Of a stretch of DNA of 64,000 bases, positions 24,160 through 36,200 are shown piece after piece. Source of the DNA: Phytoseiulus persimilis. Taxonomy: Eukaryota; Arthropoda; Arachnida; Mesostigmata; Phytoseiidae. The notes under the pieces are model-generated. The model was not told the origin of the DNA and searched no databases. It worked only from the letters and a program-made list of their open reading frames with translations. Made by a program: the position numbers and the translations under genes. The first letter of the stretch is position 1. Every line of letters starts with the position of its first letter. Location: positions 61,001 to 125,000 of the forward strand of contig JAQZDE010000023.1 of the NCBI GenBank assembly GCA_037576195.1, read 5' to 3'.

Positions 24160-24346
24160 GATGCAGCGCGGCGCCATTCTTGAAGGGGCCGGACGGGTCC
24201 TTATTGGATGCATTGGAGCGCGATTTGAGACAGAACGTAGGGTGCTGCATCGCAGCCCATTTGGCTGGCTGGGCCCCATGGGTCTGATATGATTCGTGAG
24301 GGGAAACGCAATCCAGGAAGGAGATAAGCGGTAGGATTTAGACGAA
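24160..24346 (+). repeat. Left arm of diverged inverted repeat
   Basis: About 187 bp align to the reverse complement of 24872-25058 at roughly three-quarters identity with a few small indels (hand alignment). Well-conserved stretches include GCGCGGCGCCATT near the outer end, GTAGGGTGCTGC in the middle and TAAGCGG near the inner end. It may be a terminal arm of a ~900-bp transposon or one of two oppositely inserted repeat copies. Confidence 0.6.
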
Positions 24347-24871
24347 TATGAATGAAGGAATAGGGGTTCTCTTTTCAGTTCTCCCATTTAGAACCGAGTC
24401 TCATCGGGTCAAAGTTGTTAAGAATACCGTTGGGCTCATTTCGAGGCTAAGGCCATGTAGATCTAGCGCTGAGAATAAAAGCAGAACTCCCTCATATCTG
24501 AGCGGTACTCATCTCAACTAGAATACAATCCTTCTCCTCATTCGAAAGTCAGGTGGGTCCAAAATCACGGCCAGAGCGCTCTTCTGTGCTCATCGTGGCA
24601 CCACTGAGTCATCTCTCTCTGACATATCGTGGAACATCCGCGATTTATGAAAAGCCTCTCGGGCTCTCTTCACATGATTTCTTGCGACGGGTTCTTCAAC
24701 CAGTGACGAGCCTCTCCACACACGTTTCGTCGATGTACTCGTGAATCGTGAGGATCAAATAGAAACGATTCACATTCTACATCCCCAAGCTACACTTCCC
24801 CTGGATCCATTCTCTCCGAGCCGTGCTATTTCGGCCGTTGCTCCTCCCGCCCAGCAGAGGATGTCAACTAT

Positions 24872-25058
24872 ACCTAGATCCTGCCGCTTAGTCCCTACCC
24901 GGATTATGTTCCCCGCCACGATCACCATCAGGACCCATGAGGCTAGGTAGCCAAACGGGCTGCGTTGCAGCACCCTACTTACTGTCTCCGAATGGCGACC
25001 CGATACATCCACTATAGACTAACCCGGCCCCTTTAAAAATGGCGCCGCGCCGCATCGA
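24872..25058 (-). repeat. Right arm of diverged inverted repeat
   Basis: Reverse-complement partner of 24160-24346. Read on minus, this copy lies within an 80-codon open frame (25012 down to 24770) with a hydrophobic run (YLASWVLMVIVAG). The left arm has a one-base deletion and stops in the same frame. This hints that the repeat may derive from a coding sequence, but no family is recognised. Confidence 0.6.
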
Positions 25059-26619
25059 TCCGCTAAGCAAAGATGATCGTCACAAAGGTGCTCATCCTCC
25101 CACTTCCCACCGAAATAATATCACATCCTATCTGACAGCGCGGGAACGAGACTGCCGCTGAGTCCGCGGACACTACGGGACTGCATGGAGAGTCTCAGCA
25201 CGGGAACCCTGCCAGAGTTGAGTGGCAATGCGAATCCAGCGGAGGGGAGGGAAGCGAGGCGGCGCTTGTGGCTACTTCACAGATGGACTGGACTGCAGAA
25301 ACCTGAAATAACGCGCTTGTTCAATGGGCTCCGGGAACGAAGCCCATCAATGGAGCGCTTGTTAGGCGAACAGCGTTATCGAGGGAGTCGTTCAACTCCC
25401 GAGGAAACTTCGGTTCTCAGGCAGCATGAATGCGAACGTCCATTCCAACCAGAGAGCGCGTCTCCATCGGCGAATCATGATGCGAAATGGTGTTGAACTT
25501 GCCTCAGCCGAACTCAGAACTGATTGGCTGACTGCTCCGGCGATTGACTGCTTGACTGATAGATCGATCAACCGATAGATAAGTACAGCAATCGGCGAAT
25601 TCAGTGAATGACTATCGAATAGCTCCGGAAATCTAGGGACGGCGTAAAACCCTCCTGCTCGTTGAGGTTGGTTCTCCAGGCTCATGGCTTCCAGACGCCT
25701 GCTAACGGATGTCGCTCTCTAAACTCCGACCGGTGTCTATCGATGGGAGCGCCTCCATTGGCAATCCGTAAGATACTAGAAGCGACTCCACGCACGGAAC
25801 GAGAACTTCGTTGATCCGATCGGAGAAAGTCGTGGGCTAGGCATCTTCATTCGACCTCTACAAAACCCCGAGTCTTGTCTGGTCGACCTGCTTCTACCTG
25901 AATATCCGGATATTTTCTCAATGATAGAGGAATAGGGGTTCGGACCTGGAGGTTCCGCTGGAATTCGCAGAGATTAGCGGCGTGAGCCTGTCCTCCATGG
26001 AAGTGTGGCCTGGCACCGATTTTCTGTTTCTACGTGACGAAGGCCTCTCCGGTATTTTCCCATTCTAGGGAACTGTCGGATCTCTCATCACAATTGAAGA
26101 CTGGCATGGCCACAAGCCATGCTCATCTACGAAGGTCATGGAGTAGCCGATGAAGTTCTCATCTGAGCTAGCGGCTTCATCGAGACTCGAAAACCGATGA
26201 ATTTCACTCCGTTTCTCTCGAACCATCCCCGGCTCGCTTCGAGTTCGCAGCATTGATCTGGATGAACTTTGGCCAAATTCTCATCAAGGAGCCTTGCCGT
26301 CAGGCAGATAAATTCACTAACGCACTGCTACAGTACCCACTGAAGGCCCTCCACCTTTACAAGCTTTGGCGCCGTGTTCTCCTCTCCCTCAGAATCGTCT
26401 TCCAGACGCCATCTTGAATCCTACCACTTGGCGCACACCGGGACTCAGCTGCAGCACAATACACATGCGGAACTCGAAACTTGTTCTGAAGTCTTTGTTC
26501 TGTATTCGTATTCGATTCGAAAGTTCGAGTGACGGCCAGCAGAACTTCTCAGAAGTGCGAAGCTCCAAATCGTGATCCGAATCCGCTATCTAATTGTGAG
26601 GCAGAAGAATTGATTCAAA

Positions 26620-29278
26620 ATGTTCCCTCGGGAGCGCCGACGGGAAGAGCAATACAGTATTCATACCGATTCATCTGGACCGCAAGATGGGGGACGGAAA
26701 TTGCTCCCTCGTTGTGAAGTCTGTGTCGAAAACGCCAAGTGAGTATCTCCCGCGGCTGATATCCCTCCTCTGCTAGTGCCTCGGGTGAGGATATCGAGCG
26801 AGATCTGCTTCGCTGCCGAGCTACGGCTCCCGGCCAGTGTCATCTCCGATTTGTAGCGTGGTACCTGTTCGAGCAACAAGCCTTGAAAAACACTGCTGCC
26901 CCCTTGCCGCGGATCGAAGATTGAGACATATATTCTCCTGTTGCCAGCTGCCCAAGGTGCAAGCGTAGCGAGCCCGCGCGGCTTCCATATGAGTGCAGAT
27001 CTCTCCTCTCGAAATACCCACCTGTTTGCGCCGGAAGACTCCATTTGAACAATTCTTCATTTCGCAGATATCGATGTCCGAGATGTTGGATACGTTATTG
27101 CTCTTCCGGATGTTACAAAGAGCACAAGAGAGGAACCGGATGTACCGGCATCCGTGACCGCACGGCTTTCATACCCTTGAGCAAATTCAACGAAACAGAT
27201 CTCCAGTCTGATTACAGGTAATTATGACGCAAGTCGACAGTCACATACCAGGAGATATCGGGGTTCGGAAGCCCTGTTCCACCCCCGAATACAGACAGCT
27301 CTTTTTCCAGGCTCTTGGAGGAGGCAGCTAATGTTGTTGAGAAGAATCTTCGGGGTGAATACGCGCGGAACGATCGTTCTTATCCATTAGCCCCTCATCT
27401 GGCCCGTTTGCGGGATTTCGCCCGGTCGAAAAGTGGCGTAGATCTCCAATTCCTGCCAGAGGTGAGAGCTCAGTCCAGAGGTCAAATTCCAGGAGGGTTC
27501 AAAACAAGTGGTTGGTGACAAGCAATCGACTCGGAGCTTCTTGCTCATAGCGAGAGTGTCGAAAATTCGAGAAAGACTGTGGAAGGAAGAGGAAGGCCGA
27601 CACGCGTTGAATCATACGATCTAATGCTGATTTGCACACCTCAGATGTTCTTGAAGAGGAGAACGAATCGAACACGCGTCAGGGAAGGAATCCTGAACTG
27701 GACGATCGCACTGGAAATACCCCAAGGCGACTTGTCTATTCTGAAGCACAACGTGACAGCTTCAACTTTAGTGAAAGATTTCATCCACGACGTTCTGCGG
27801 GACTTGACTGACTCGCAGAAGCAGAAAGCATGCGCGCTCGTCAATAGCTCATTCAATGACTTCACGCTTTTCCTCAAGGTAAATGCCAAATGGGAGACGA
27901 GCCCAGCTTGCCATGATGAACAAATGAGCAATGCCTAGCTTCCTTCTCGCACGGGGAACAAGCGTTTTGTTTACGTGACGCGTTCTTCAGACGCCGCCAG
28001 CACTCTCAAACGAGGCAACCGAAAAGATGCATGACGATAGAACTGGGGATGCCCCTCCGACGCCCGATTCTAGGCATTCCCGAGGAAAGGCTTTCCATTT
28101 CATTCACCAGGCATCGACGTCGAGATGCTTACCTTTCAAATGATCTTTAGAGCGATTTACCCTCTCTCTCTCTTTCAAGCCATCTGTGGTTCATCGGTAC
28201 ATGCTGTACATTTCCTGCGCAGCAGTTTGCTCTATACTGATCAAAAATTCTGACTGAAATCAAGGGATATTGTCGCAGATTGGAAAATGTCTCCGGCTGT
28301 CTCTGGAGTTTTTCTCGTTGGTTTTGCTCCATCGTCATGAATATATCTTTGAAGCGTTTCATCGTGATTGCAAAGAGTTCGTGTTGTGGTTTGCGCTTCA
28401 GCTTCTCGAAATCGAAGTTTATTCGTTGAATCCTCCCTTCGGATGTTTCTGAAGCCCTTCTCATGGATCGCAGACCAGCTCCTCGAATCTCACTCTGAAC
28501 TGAGTCTTGTCTCGCAGACGGCCCTTTAACGCAATCATAGACACTCGGAAACGGTCTTGCGGATTCTCGAAGACGGTCTCGTAGGCGCTCGTAGACACTC
28601 GTATGCGTTAAATCATCTCTATAGATTCCAAGAAGTATGGTCGAATCGACGCCGCAATCAGCTCCATAGACTCCGGGAAGTGATACCAGATCGATGCCGG
28701 AATCTGCTCCTTGGACTCCTAAAAATGCGATAGCGATATATTTGCGAGCCGATGGGGAGTGCTACTGAAGCAATACCGAAAGGTGATCCCGGGACACTTC
28801 TGAGGGCTGGCTGAGAGGTTCAGCCGGAAAACAGAGACTCTCAAAAATGTGATCAGATGGGCCCCGGAAATCCCTCCTCCCTTCGAAAGGCTTCAGATTC
28901 AACATCCATCACGGGATGGAAGCTCGGCTAATGTAGTATGAACTCGGAGGTTCTGGGGGGAAGGCCTTAAGCCTGCTCAGCTCCCCCCCCCCGCACCTGG
29001 CTACGCCACTGGTAACTAACCGGCTTCTTCCGTCTCGATCTCTCTACTTCCAGGCTGAACAGCAACCAGCCAACGACGAGCGCTATCATCAACTGGACAT
29101 AGACTCGAGTATCGCGGAGAATCTCAGAGGAAAACGCATCATCGAGTTTCCGAAGCTATGGTTGTCGACTCGGGACCATCGCGAGGCATTCCCTCTTGTA
29201 GAAGCCGTCGAAACACTAACGGACAGAGCTGACCGCAAACTTCCATCCTTCTTCCAAGAGGTCGATGATTCCGACTAG
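26620..29278 (+). CDS. ZNHIT6: Box C/D snoRNA protein 1 (zinc finger HIT domain protein 6)
   Basis: Five coding exons at 26620-26738, 27068-27217, 27311-27461, 27645-27878 and 29054-29278 join in phase to 292 residues. BCD1 is a nuclear assembly factor for box C/D snoRNPs, needed for rRNA modification and processing. The zf-HIT domain is split across exons 1-2: CEVCVENAKYRCPRC, then YCSSGCYKEH and GC, giving the Cys/His set of the family. It is followed by the BCD1-specific RDRTAFIPLSKFNETDLQSDY, which matches the vertebrate RDKTAYI ... LLSDYRFLED region. Exon 3 carries RLLEEAANVVEKN and LQFLPE. Exon 4 covers the NWTIALEIPQ strand domain. Exon 5 has RYHQLD and NLRGKRIIEFPKLWL, like the human ELD ... 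NLRNKVIIEYPTLHV. The protein lacks the long acidic N-terminus of human BCD1 (~470 aa). The ATG follows an in-frame stop. Intron 4 is 1175 bp and full of repeats. Confidence 0.93.
28540..28605 (+). repeat. Three tandem 22-bp units in BCD1 intron 4
   Basis: Imperfect units begin at 28540, 28562 and 28584, sharing a CTCG ... AGAC pattern. Intronic, no coding role seen. Confidence 0.5.
28624..28735 (+). repeat. Tandem ~45-bp repeat in BCD1 intron 4
   Basis: Two full units (28624-28668 and 28669-28713), about 30 of 45 positions identical, and the start of a third (GACTCC at 28714) before the retroposon copy interrupts or abuts it. Shared blocks include GAAGT, ATCGA and AATC(A/T)GCTCC. Confidence 0.55.
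28732..28837 (+). mobile_element. Short retroposon-like element, copy B (106 bp)
   Basis: The last 83 bases (28755-28837) match copy A with 4 differences, and both end at the same base after GGAAAACARAGA. A degenerate 16-bp direct repeat (13 of 16 identical, core AAAAATG) flanks it at 28716-28731 and 28838-28853. Copy B is about 20 bases longer at the 5' end, so it is probably nearer full length and older than A. It sits in BCD1 intron 4, sense to the gene. Confidence 0.65.
28983..29011 (-). repeat. CAGTGGCGTAGCCAGG motif plus C10 run (TE-end remnant)
   Basis: On minus, 29011-28996 reads CAGTGGCGTAGCCAGG and is followed by GTGC and a run of ten G. This motif followed by a G-run recurs at the ends of interspersed repeats in many invertebrate genomes (from general knowledge, not checked). 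Element boundaries cannot be set from this copy. Confidence 0.35.
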
Positions 29279-29826
29279 AAAATTCGAATCCATGCTCTAC
29301 CAGATCGCTCTCTTCGTTATCATAGCTATGTACAAAGATTTCTCCCCGTTCTCGTGTCATAAATTTGTTGACCCATAGATGAATTCCGCTCATTGCCACC
29401 CTCTTGGAGTGATTCCCAATCCGGTTGATGATTTCCCAGCATGATCATATCGAGGCAGATAGTGTGCTCGAGAAAACCTGTTTTCGAGCTTCTATCTATC
29501 CGGCATTGACCTTTGACAGACCTCGGTCACTTCGGACGCCATGTGCTAGAGGAATTCTTATACTCGATAATGATTCGGCTCAACCGACTAAGGAAGCCTT
29601 CACTTGGTCCTGAGATTTGGCTAGTGTGGCAGGCTGCGAACACGCTGTTCAGTTAGTTATCACTTCATACCACGTAAGTCGAGGATTCGGTTCGCGTTCG
29701 GATCACAGAGTCGATTCCCAGTAGAATTCATCATGGCACCCACTCGAGAAAAATGTTCCAGCTCTACTCCGGGAGACCTCCTGGCAGAGGCGAATCGAGG
29801 AAACACTCAAGAAGGGAGTGGGGCGA

Positions 29827-29838
29827 GGGGGGGGGGGG
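29827..29838 (+). repeat. G12 homopolymer
   Basis: Twelve consecutive G in a purine-rich stretch. Confidence 0.9.
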
Positions 29839-30186
29839 CGCCGCTCGTGCATTTGTACCACAGAAAATGAGTATTCTCCCGTTCTTCGTAAGGAAGTTGA
29901 ATCTTGAGTTCAATATTTTATCAACACAAAGGGACATGTGAATTTGAGATGAGACGAGGAATAGTTCCTATGATTTTTAGATGAATCTCATGCGCCGACC
30001 TTCTAGGAGCCGAATCCACTTACGACTGAGTCGATGTCCACATCGCGGTCGCGGTGCATAACAAGGCAAAATGCCAACGCCGCCCGCCGCTCGGTGAGAC
30101 TCCGACACTAGGAGTTCTTGTGCGTGGCATCGTGCAGCCAATCGAATATGAGGGAAAAATGCCGGAAGTTAGGTTCGGAGTGCGAT

Positions 30187-30221
30187 ACATCCGAGGCAGG
30201 ATGTATCGCTGCCTCGGATGT
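30187..30221. repeat. Perfect 13-bp inverted repeat (hairpin)
   Basis: ACATCCGAGGCAG at 30187-30199 and its exact complement CTGCCTCGGATGT at 30209-30221 are separated by nine bases. It is too short for a typical microRNA precursor and lies in no recognised gene. Confidence 0.7.
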
Positions 30222-33200
30222 CTGAGCTTCGAGGAACTTCCAGGAGTCACTTGTTGCGAATGGCTCCTAATCTAACAGTTCCCGCGTAGCTACTAAGCTT
30301 ACTGAGTCTCCAGAACGGCGCGCCAAAAAATGTAATCAATCTTGTTCGAAGTAAAGAGCAAAATCTGACTCACAGGGGGGCTGCCAGCGGTCTGGAATAA
30401 CCCGATGATCGAAACACCATATTGACGAGAACAATTTTAACGTTGCACTCGAGTTCGGGGAATTCTTTTCCTTGTCCGGGATCGTAGAGCGGAGTTGTTC
30501 TCCAAGAGGTGAGTTACAGGGAAGCACGGTGGCCGATGAAGCAGCTAGAACGCTGATATAGGTCGTCGAGTGTTTTGCGAAAGTTCAGTTGAAAAACCGG
30601 CATTTTTTTCCTATCAACTAAAGCTTCTGGATGAAAAAAGTCAGATGCGGGAATACCGCCCCTTGTTCTAAGCCGCACTCCCTACGCCGGTCAGCTCCTC
30701 CTCCGTCATTGCTGTTCAGAACGTCTCGAAGCGGTACAGCGCCGGAAGTAAGGGCGACATTTTCCTGTCCTAGCTTCCCAATCGGTTCAGGACGAACAGA
30801 ACTATCCTGTTACCCTATTTCGCTCGGGAAAAAAATCTGGGCGAGGGGCGATCGCCCGACACTTTCTCTCGTGAGAGCCCGACGTACGAAATTCCACGTC
30901 AGACTCACTTCATTTCAGAAACATCGTCATCCTGCGCGTTCATCCCCAGACGGTATTCTCGAGCGTCGCAGGTCACGGGCCCGTCTCCCTCCCCTTCTGA
31001 CTCTGACCAGTGAATCTAGTGGGGGTGAACTTGAATATATTGCTTTCAATGCTCCGATGGAGCGTTCGCCGATCTGAGGACAGCGTGAGACCAGGCGAAG
31101 GAGGCTTTCCGAGGGCTCAGGCCGCGCTCCGGAAGGAAAAAAATGATAAGCTGGAGAACGAATGCCTATCCTTCGGGGTAACCATCCTGCTAATCTCTCT
31201 CTTTTTCGGATCAAGCACAAGAACCCTCCTCCAGTTATTTGTACAGACTTTTTGGCTAAACCGTCTCTGGCTCGCAAAGTCAGATGACCGTGTTGGACGT
31301 ATGCGCCATATTTCTCGCAAGGGGAAATTGGGCAGTTTTGGGAGCAGCTCGTCCATGACGCGGGTTCCCTCAACAGCAAAGAGGCGAGAGCTGCCAACTT
31401 TCGAGTCAACCTCAAGCAGGGTGTCTCACCCCATGCCTGTTTTCCTCGAACCGGATCAGCCCTGCGACGAGAGAGCGACTCGACCCTGTCGAACTTGACT
31501 GCGTGGCGGAGAATGAGCCTGACCCAAGTCAACATTCCATAGAGTCAAAGCCATCACATGATTGACGTAGCCTTGCCATTACAAGCCGCGGTCGTGACCG
31601 TCGAGCTCAACGGGGCTTCAGTTACGAAAGTAGCACATTGCTGGAAACCAAGCCATGGTTCACGTGGCCCGACCTTCACAAATGGAAGAACCAACTGCAA
31701 TTTGGATTACGGTCCGATGGTTGCCAACGATGGAGGTAACAGAGGAGTCGGTTCCAGCATGGGCTCACGTGGTAGCCACCAACGTACGCCCCACACGCGT
31801 ACGAGCATAGCTCAGGACACGTTCAGGGACCAGGCGACAAGGATTGGATGCGAACGAATGAATAATGATACTGAGGAACGGAGTGATATCGCCGAGGAGA
31901 GGAGGAAGAAGAAGTTATAAGAATATCTTCATGTGGGGACACGTCCCTTATGCACGGGCGAGGGGAACAAAAGCTCTCGCTTACACAAGTGAGTCGAACA
32001 GCTCGACAGTCTAATTATAGACTCTTTTGGAATGGTAGCACCCGTCGTGACGGAGAAGAACCTTTGTGCCACCAAGGAGCATCGACAGAACAGACTCCGA
32101 CGCAGAAAACGTCACCGGACCGATTCGAGCTCGTGGGGCCGCTTCGGAGCTATTCTCAACTCTTCCTGGGAACCCGCTCTTCGAACCTCTGTCTCCAGGA
32201 TCATTTTCTGGAACTCCAATACTTTACTCCAAGAATCCGCGGATCCATCTCTAAATGGAGGATGCCGATTTTGTTCTGGGCGTCTTTGCTGTCTCGTGAT
32301 TGTTTGTGCCTGGTTCACGTGCGTTCTGCTCTCCCATCGGGCCTCCCCACATCCCGAGCTCGCGCCCCGGCATTTCGAACCGAAACAAGTTGATTCAATT
32401 GCGTCACTTGTTGACTCTGGAGTGAAAACTTAGGTGGAGGCTCGGGGTGATCAGTTTGAGCATCATGAAGCGATATTCTCGTATAAAAGCAGATTGGGTC
32501 TTCCAAAGATCTTGCCTGACCAACCGATCGAATAAGGTCACTGCGACTCGGGCCCGGCCCCCACAGTACATTTGACAGGCGTCTGCATGGGCCGCCGCAG
32601 TGAATGGAGATGTCCTCCGGATATTTTGGGATCGGCTCTCGCTTCGGCGCAAAAGGTTCCTCTGACATTTGCCTCCTCGCTGTTTTCCACGGGCTCGTCT
32701 CGGTCGATGCGGTGGAGTGATGTGCGACCGGAAAGAGGAAGGTAGAAGAATAGAAAGGCGAGTCCGAGAAACGAAAGCAATCACAGAAGGCGCACTCATA
32801 TTCTCCTTAACCAGCTTTAAAATCTCAGCCCGCTGTCGGTGAAGTGGGGATCACGCTAGCCTGTATGCACGTGAAAGCAGTTACATAAGATTGCGGCGCG
32901 ATGTCAAATACGGGAACTTCGCGAATCCCAGCGTCTTTGAGGTAATACTCCTGCCTCGCGCGAAGTAGCCCTGTGCCCACGGCACGTTCGTAGCCTGTTC
33001 TAGATGAGCACCAGCTGTGAACAATGTCTTCGTGACGAGGTGTCCAAACCTGTATTTGCAGGGGAGAGATGGCTGTCAGCTCCCTATTCTATTGCATGAC
33101 TTTTTATGTAAGTGTAGATTGATATCCATGCTGTCCTCCGCCGGCCGGGTATGAGAGCCGCAACATGGGCGCTGTTCCTGGGGGAAAATTTTATGGCGCG

Positions 33201-36200
33201 GAGTTCCAAGCATTAGCTTACAGGAGACAAGGGAGTGAGCTCCTCGGTCATACAGGAGCGGTCGTACCGCAACGGCAATGTCGCCGCCGCTGAAACGCTT
33301 CCCAACGGTCGATGGGGGTCATAAGGGTGATTATTTCCTGATCTGATGCAAATGTTTATGATGCAGATGTCCACATTCCACGGGGCTTCTCTCACTTCGA
33401 AGAGTTACGAAACGGCTTCCGTTCGTAAGGTCTGCGAGGCGATACCCGTCAAGTCGTAGGAAATGTTTCTCTTGGCGGAAAAGAGAAGTTCCTATCCTGA
33501 ATAGGTCACAGATTCAGCGAATGGAGATTCGCAACACCGCGCAGAACTTCCTTCCCTCCATCCCTCTGCTCGAGTTCTTTAGTTTCCCGAGCGGTTTCCC
33601 GACCCGGAAATCCCGACATACATGCATAGTTTAGGCGACCCTTTCTGCGATGGCATGCCTTAGCTCCGATTTTTCCCGGCCGGTTGTTGTTGCTACTTTC
33701 CGGGATTCCAGGCTAAGCTGGGCGGAGCTCGCTTTCTTTTGAAGTCCAATTTCATTGTTCTTCCAAGTACTTTGATGCCGAGTCGCTTACGATCCGGTGG
33801 GAGTGTTTTCTACAGAGAAAAAAACTCGCTGTGAGCTTCTGCTTTCAAGCTCACGCGAACAACATTTATCAAACAGATAAATATTTCGGCTGGATATACC
33901 CACTGACAACATCCGCTCGTTTCCTCACATTGCTACTCGGCAAGAAGGTAGGAGGGGATTCAGGGTTCGGAGGGGAAAGAAGACTGAAATCGGTGTTGCA
34001 GCACCCCAATTAAGAAGTCGAGTTTTACGACGGCAAACTCACAACAGAGACGATGTTGATAACATGGCGCTGCTGTATTCCTTCGCATGTTTCTTGTCTG
34101 GTTTCATTCTAAGGACGTATAGGGAAGGAAAACCATCTCCAGGACGGTATCCATTCGGAAGCTCTGGCTGCTACGAAGCAGTTGCTTTGGTGTTCACTCT
34201 GAGCGTGAGGATCAAGTTATCGGATAGACATCATTTGTCGGAGAACGGGAATTCAATTTTCGGCCGCCTTACCCGAGGATCATCTTCATGACCAGAATGC
34301 TTCTGAAATCCATCCCAGAGATACGGGAGCGCGGTGGAAGACTTCCTCGGCGACCTCGATGATACTCGGGTCGGGGGGCCGACGATCAAATTTCCTAACT
34401 CCGTACTCCGAAAATGATGTCTATCATCGAACCCTCACAATACATGCCCTCTGAGATGAAAGCTTTTTGACCTGGTTCGCGTTGTTACAGCGAACACGCA
34501 CGAGCCGCCTTCCCCTTGCGGATACCAATCACAATGAATACAAGCAGAATAGACTCCCGTAAACTCTCTAGTTGACGTGTACTCTTTGGTAGGCGGTTTC
34601 CAGAAGCGGATACCTCTCTACCATGGGAATCCGAGACAGAATCGTACTCTAGAATAAGCAGACACCCACCGATAGACGAGCATGCCCTTCAATAAGGGAG
34701 ATCTCACGATGCATGAACGAATTTAGGGAGTCCCGCATGGAAAACTCAACTACCTGCCCGGATATTCTTGGGTAATCAGGACGAGCCGTCTGTCAGTTCC
34801 AGAACACTAGGATTCTTGTCGGGATCTTCAAGACTTCAGGAACTATAGACAATTAAACGGGCATCTCTGTGCCACCATTCGGCTTCGCATCAGCGTAGGT
34901 CGGGCTTCTTTGACGGTAGTGAGAGAGTGAACTTCTTGTGCCGGCCGCTTCCATGCTTGTCTATCTGCTTAGCTGCTACGTATAGAAGTGAGAGGAACAT
35001 GATTTTCTCTCGTGTTGCATGAGCACGACCCTGCACTGAAGTGCCAGAATGGTCAGCTCGCTGCATGAAATTGCCTCTGACCAGTACGCTGTGGGAGCCG
35101 ACCGTCGCAGTGATTTGAATCTTGCTCGAAGACGACATCTTTCAGTGATACGGAATCTTAGAAGAGGGTTCGCATTTATTGCGTCAATGCAGAGGTCAGC
35201 ATTTGACGACCATCGAGCGAGACTTTTCAATTATTCCCGCGTCACTAACGCGCTCCTCATCTGCATCCATTCTGAACAGCTCGCGATCGAAGGTGCGCAG
35301 ACATACATCGGTGGTTCCGAAAATGTTCGGAGTCCTCATGTACGACCGTAACAGCTCGTCGAATATCGATTCCGACCCCGCGTCGGACCGCTATCGAGCC
35401 AAGACACGCAGCAAAACCGCATTTCGGGAATGCATTTCTTCCAGCTTCAAGCCTTCTGCCCAGTGCATCGTTGGCAGTTCGAGGCCGACAAGCTAGCGTA
35501 GATCATTATCGCTTTTATCTTGAACGTTGTGAGCATACGGTTTTCTAACAACAACGACAGCATATCATCGCCCAACGTTGAGCAAATGTTCACTGCAGAG
35601 CTGAGTGCTTCCCTAAGATCAACGGGGGCAGTAGTCAACCCCTGATTCAATTCCGCCGACGAGACGAGCTTTGAAGGACGCTGGAAAATTGGCTGCAGCT
35701 TTCAACGAGCACACGTCGTAGGGTCCGAGATCTACTTGAGCACAGGGTCCCGGCCTTGCGAATGATGACCCGCGAAGTTGGGTTTCAACTTAAACTACTT
35801 TGATGGTGTACCAGGTCAATATGTATGAAATAAACTCGAAAGAGCTGAAAAGTGAGCAGTTCTCAAAAGCACGCCATTTCCGTTCTATGCACATGAGAGT
35901 TGATCTCCAGACAGACTCTCCAAAGTTGCGTATGCACGGCGGATCACCGTCTGCCGTACATCTGTAAACACCGTCGCGTCCCATAGTGAGCGAGTCCTTG
36001 AAAACAACGAGTTCTGACTATGGTTTCGGTTCACTCTAGCGCTACTCTTCGCAGATGCCGGAATTCCCTTGATCACATCCTAAAATTAGCCGGAGTTTTC
36101 CGAGAAAGCACTCGACCTTGTATCTTCGCGAAGAAGTACGAGTTCTGAGGATGATCCCCGAAATCGTCGTATCTCAACGATGTGCCCAAGAACCACTAGC

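Larger units (their letters stand above)
23488..26619. other. Intergenic region with inverted repeats
   Basis: No recognised gene. An ATG-started frame at 23638-23853 (71 aa) is protein-like in composition but unidentified. The supported content is the inverted repeat pair at 24160-24346 and 24872-25058. The region 25510-25590 is locally GACT/GATC-rich low complexity. Confidence 0.45.
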
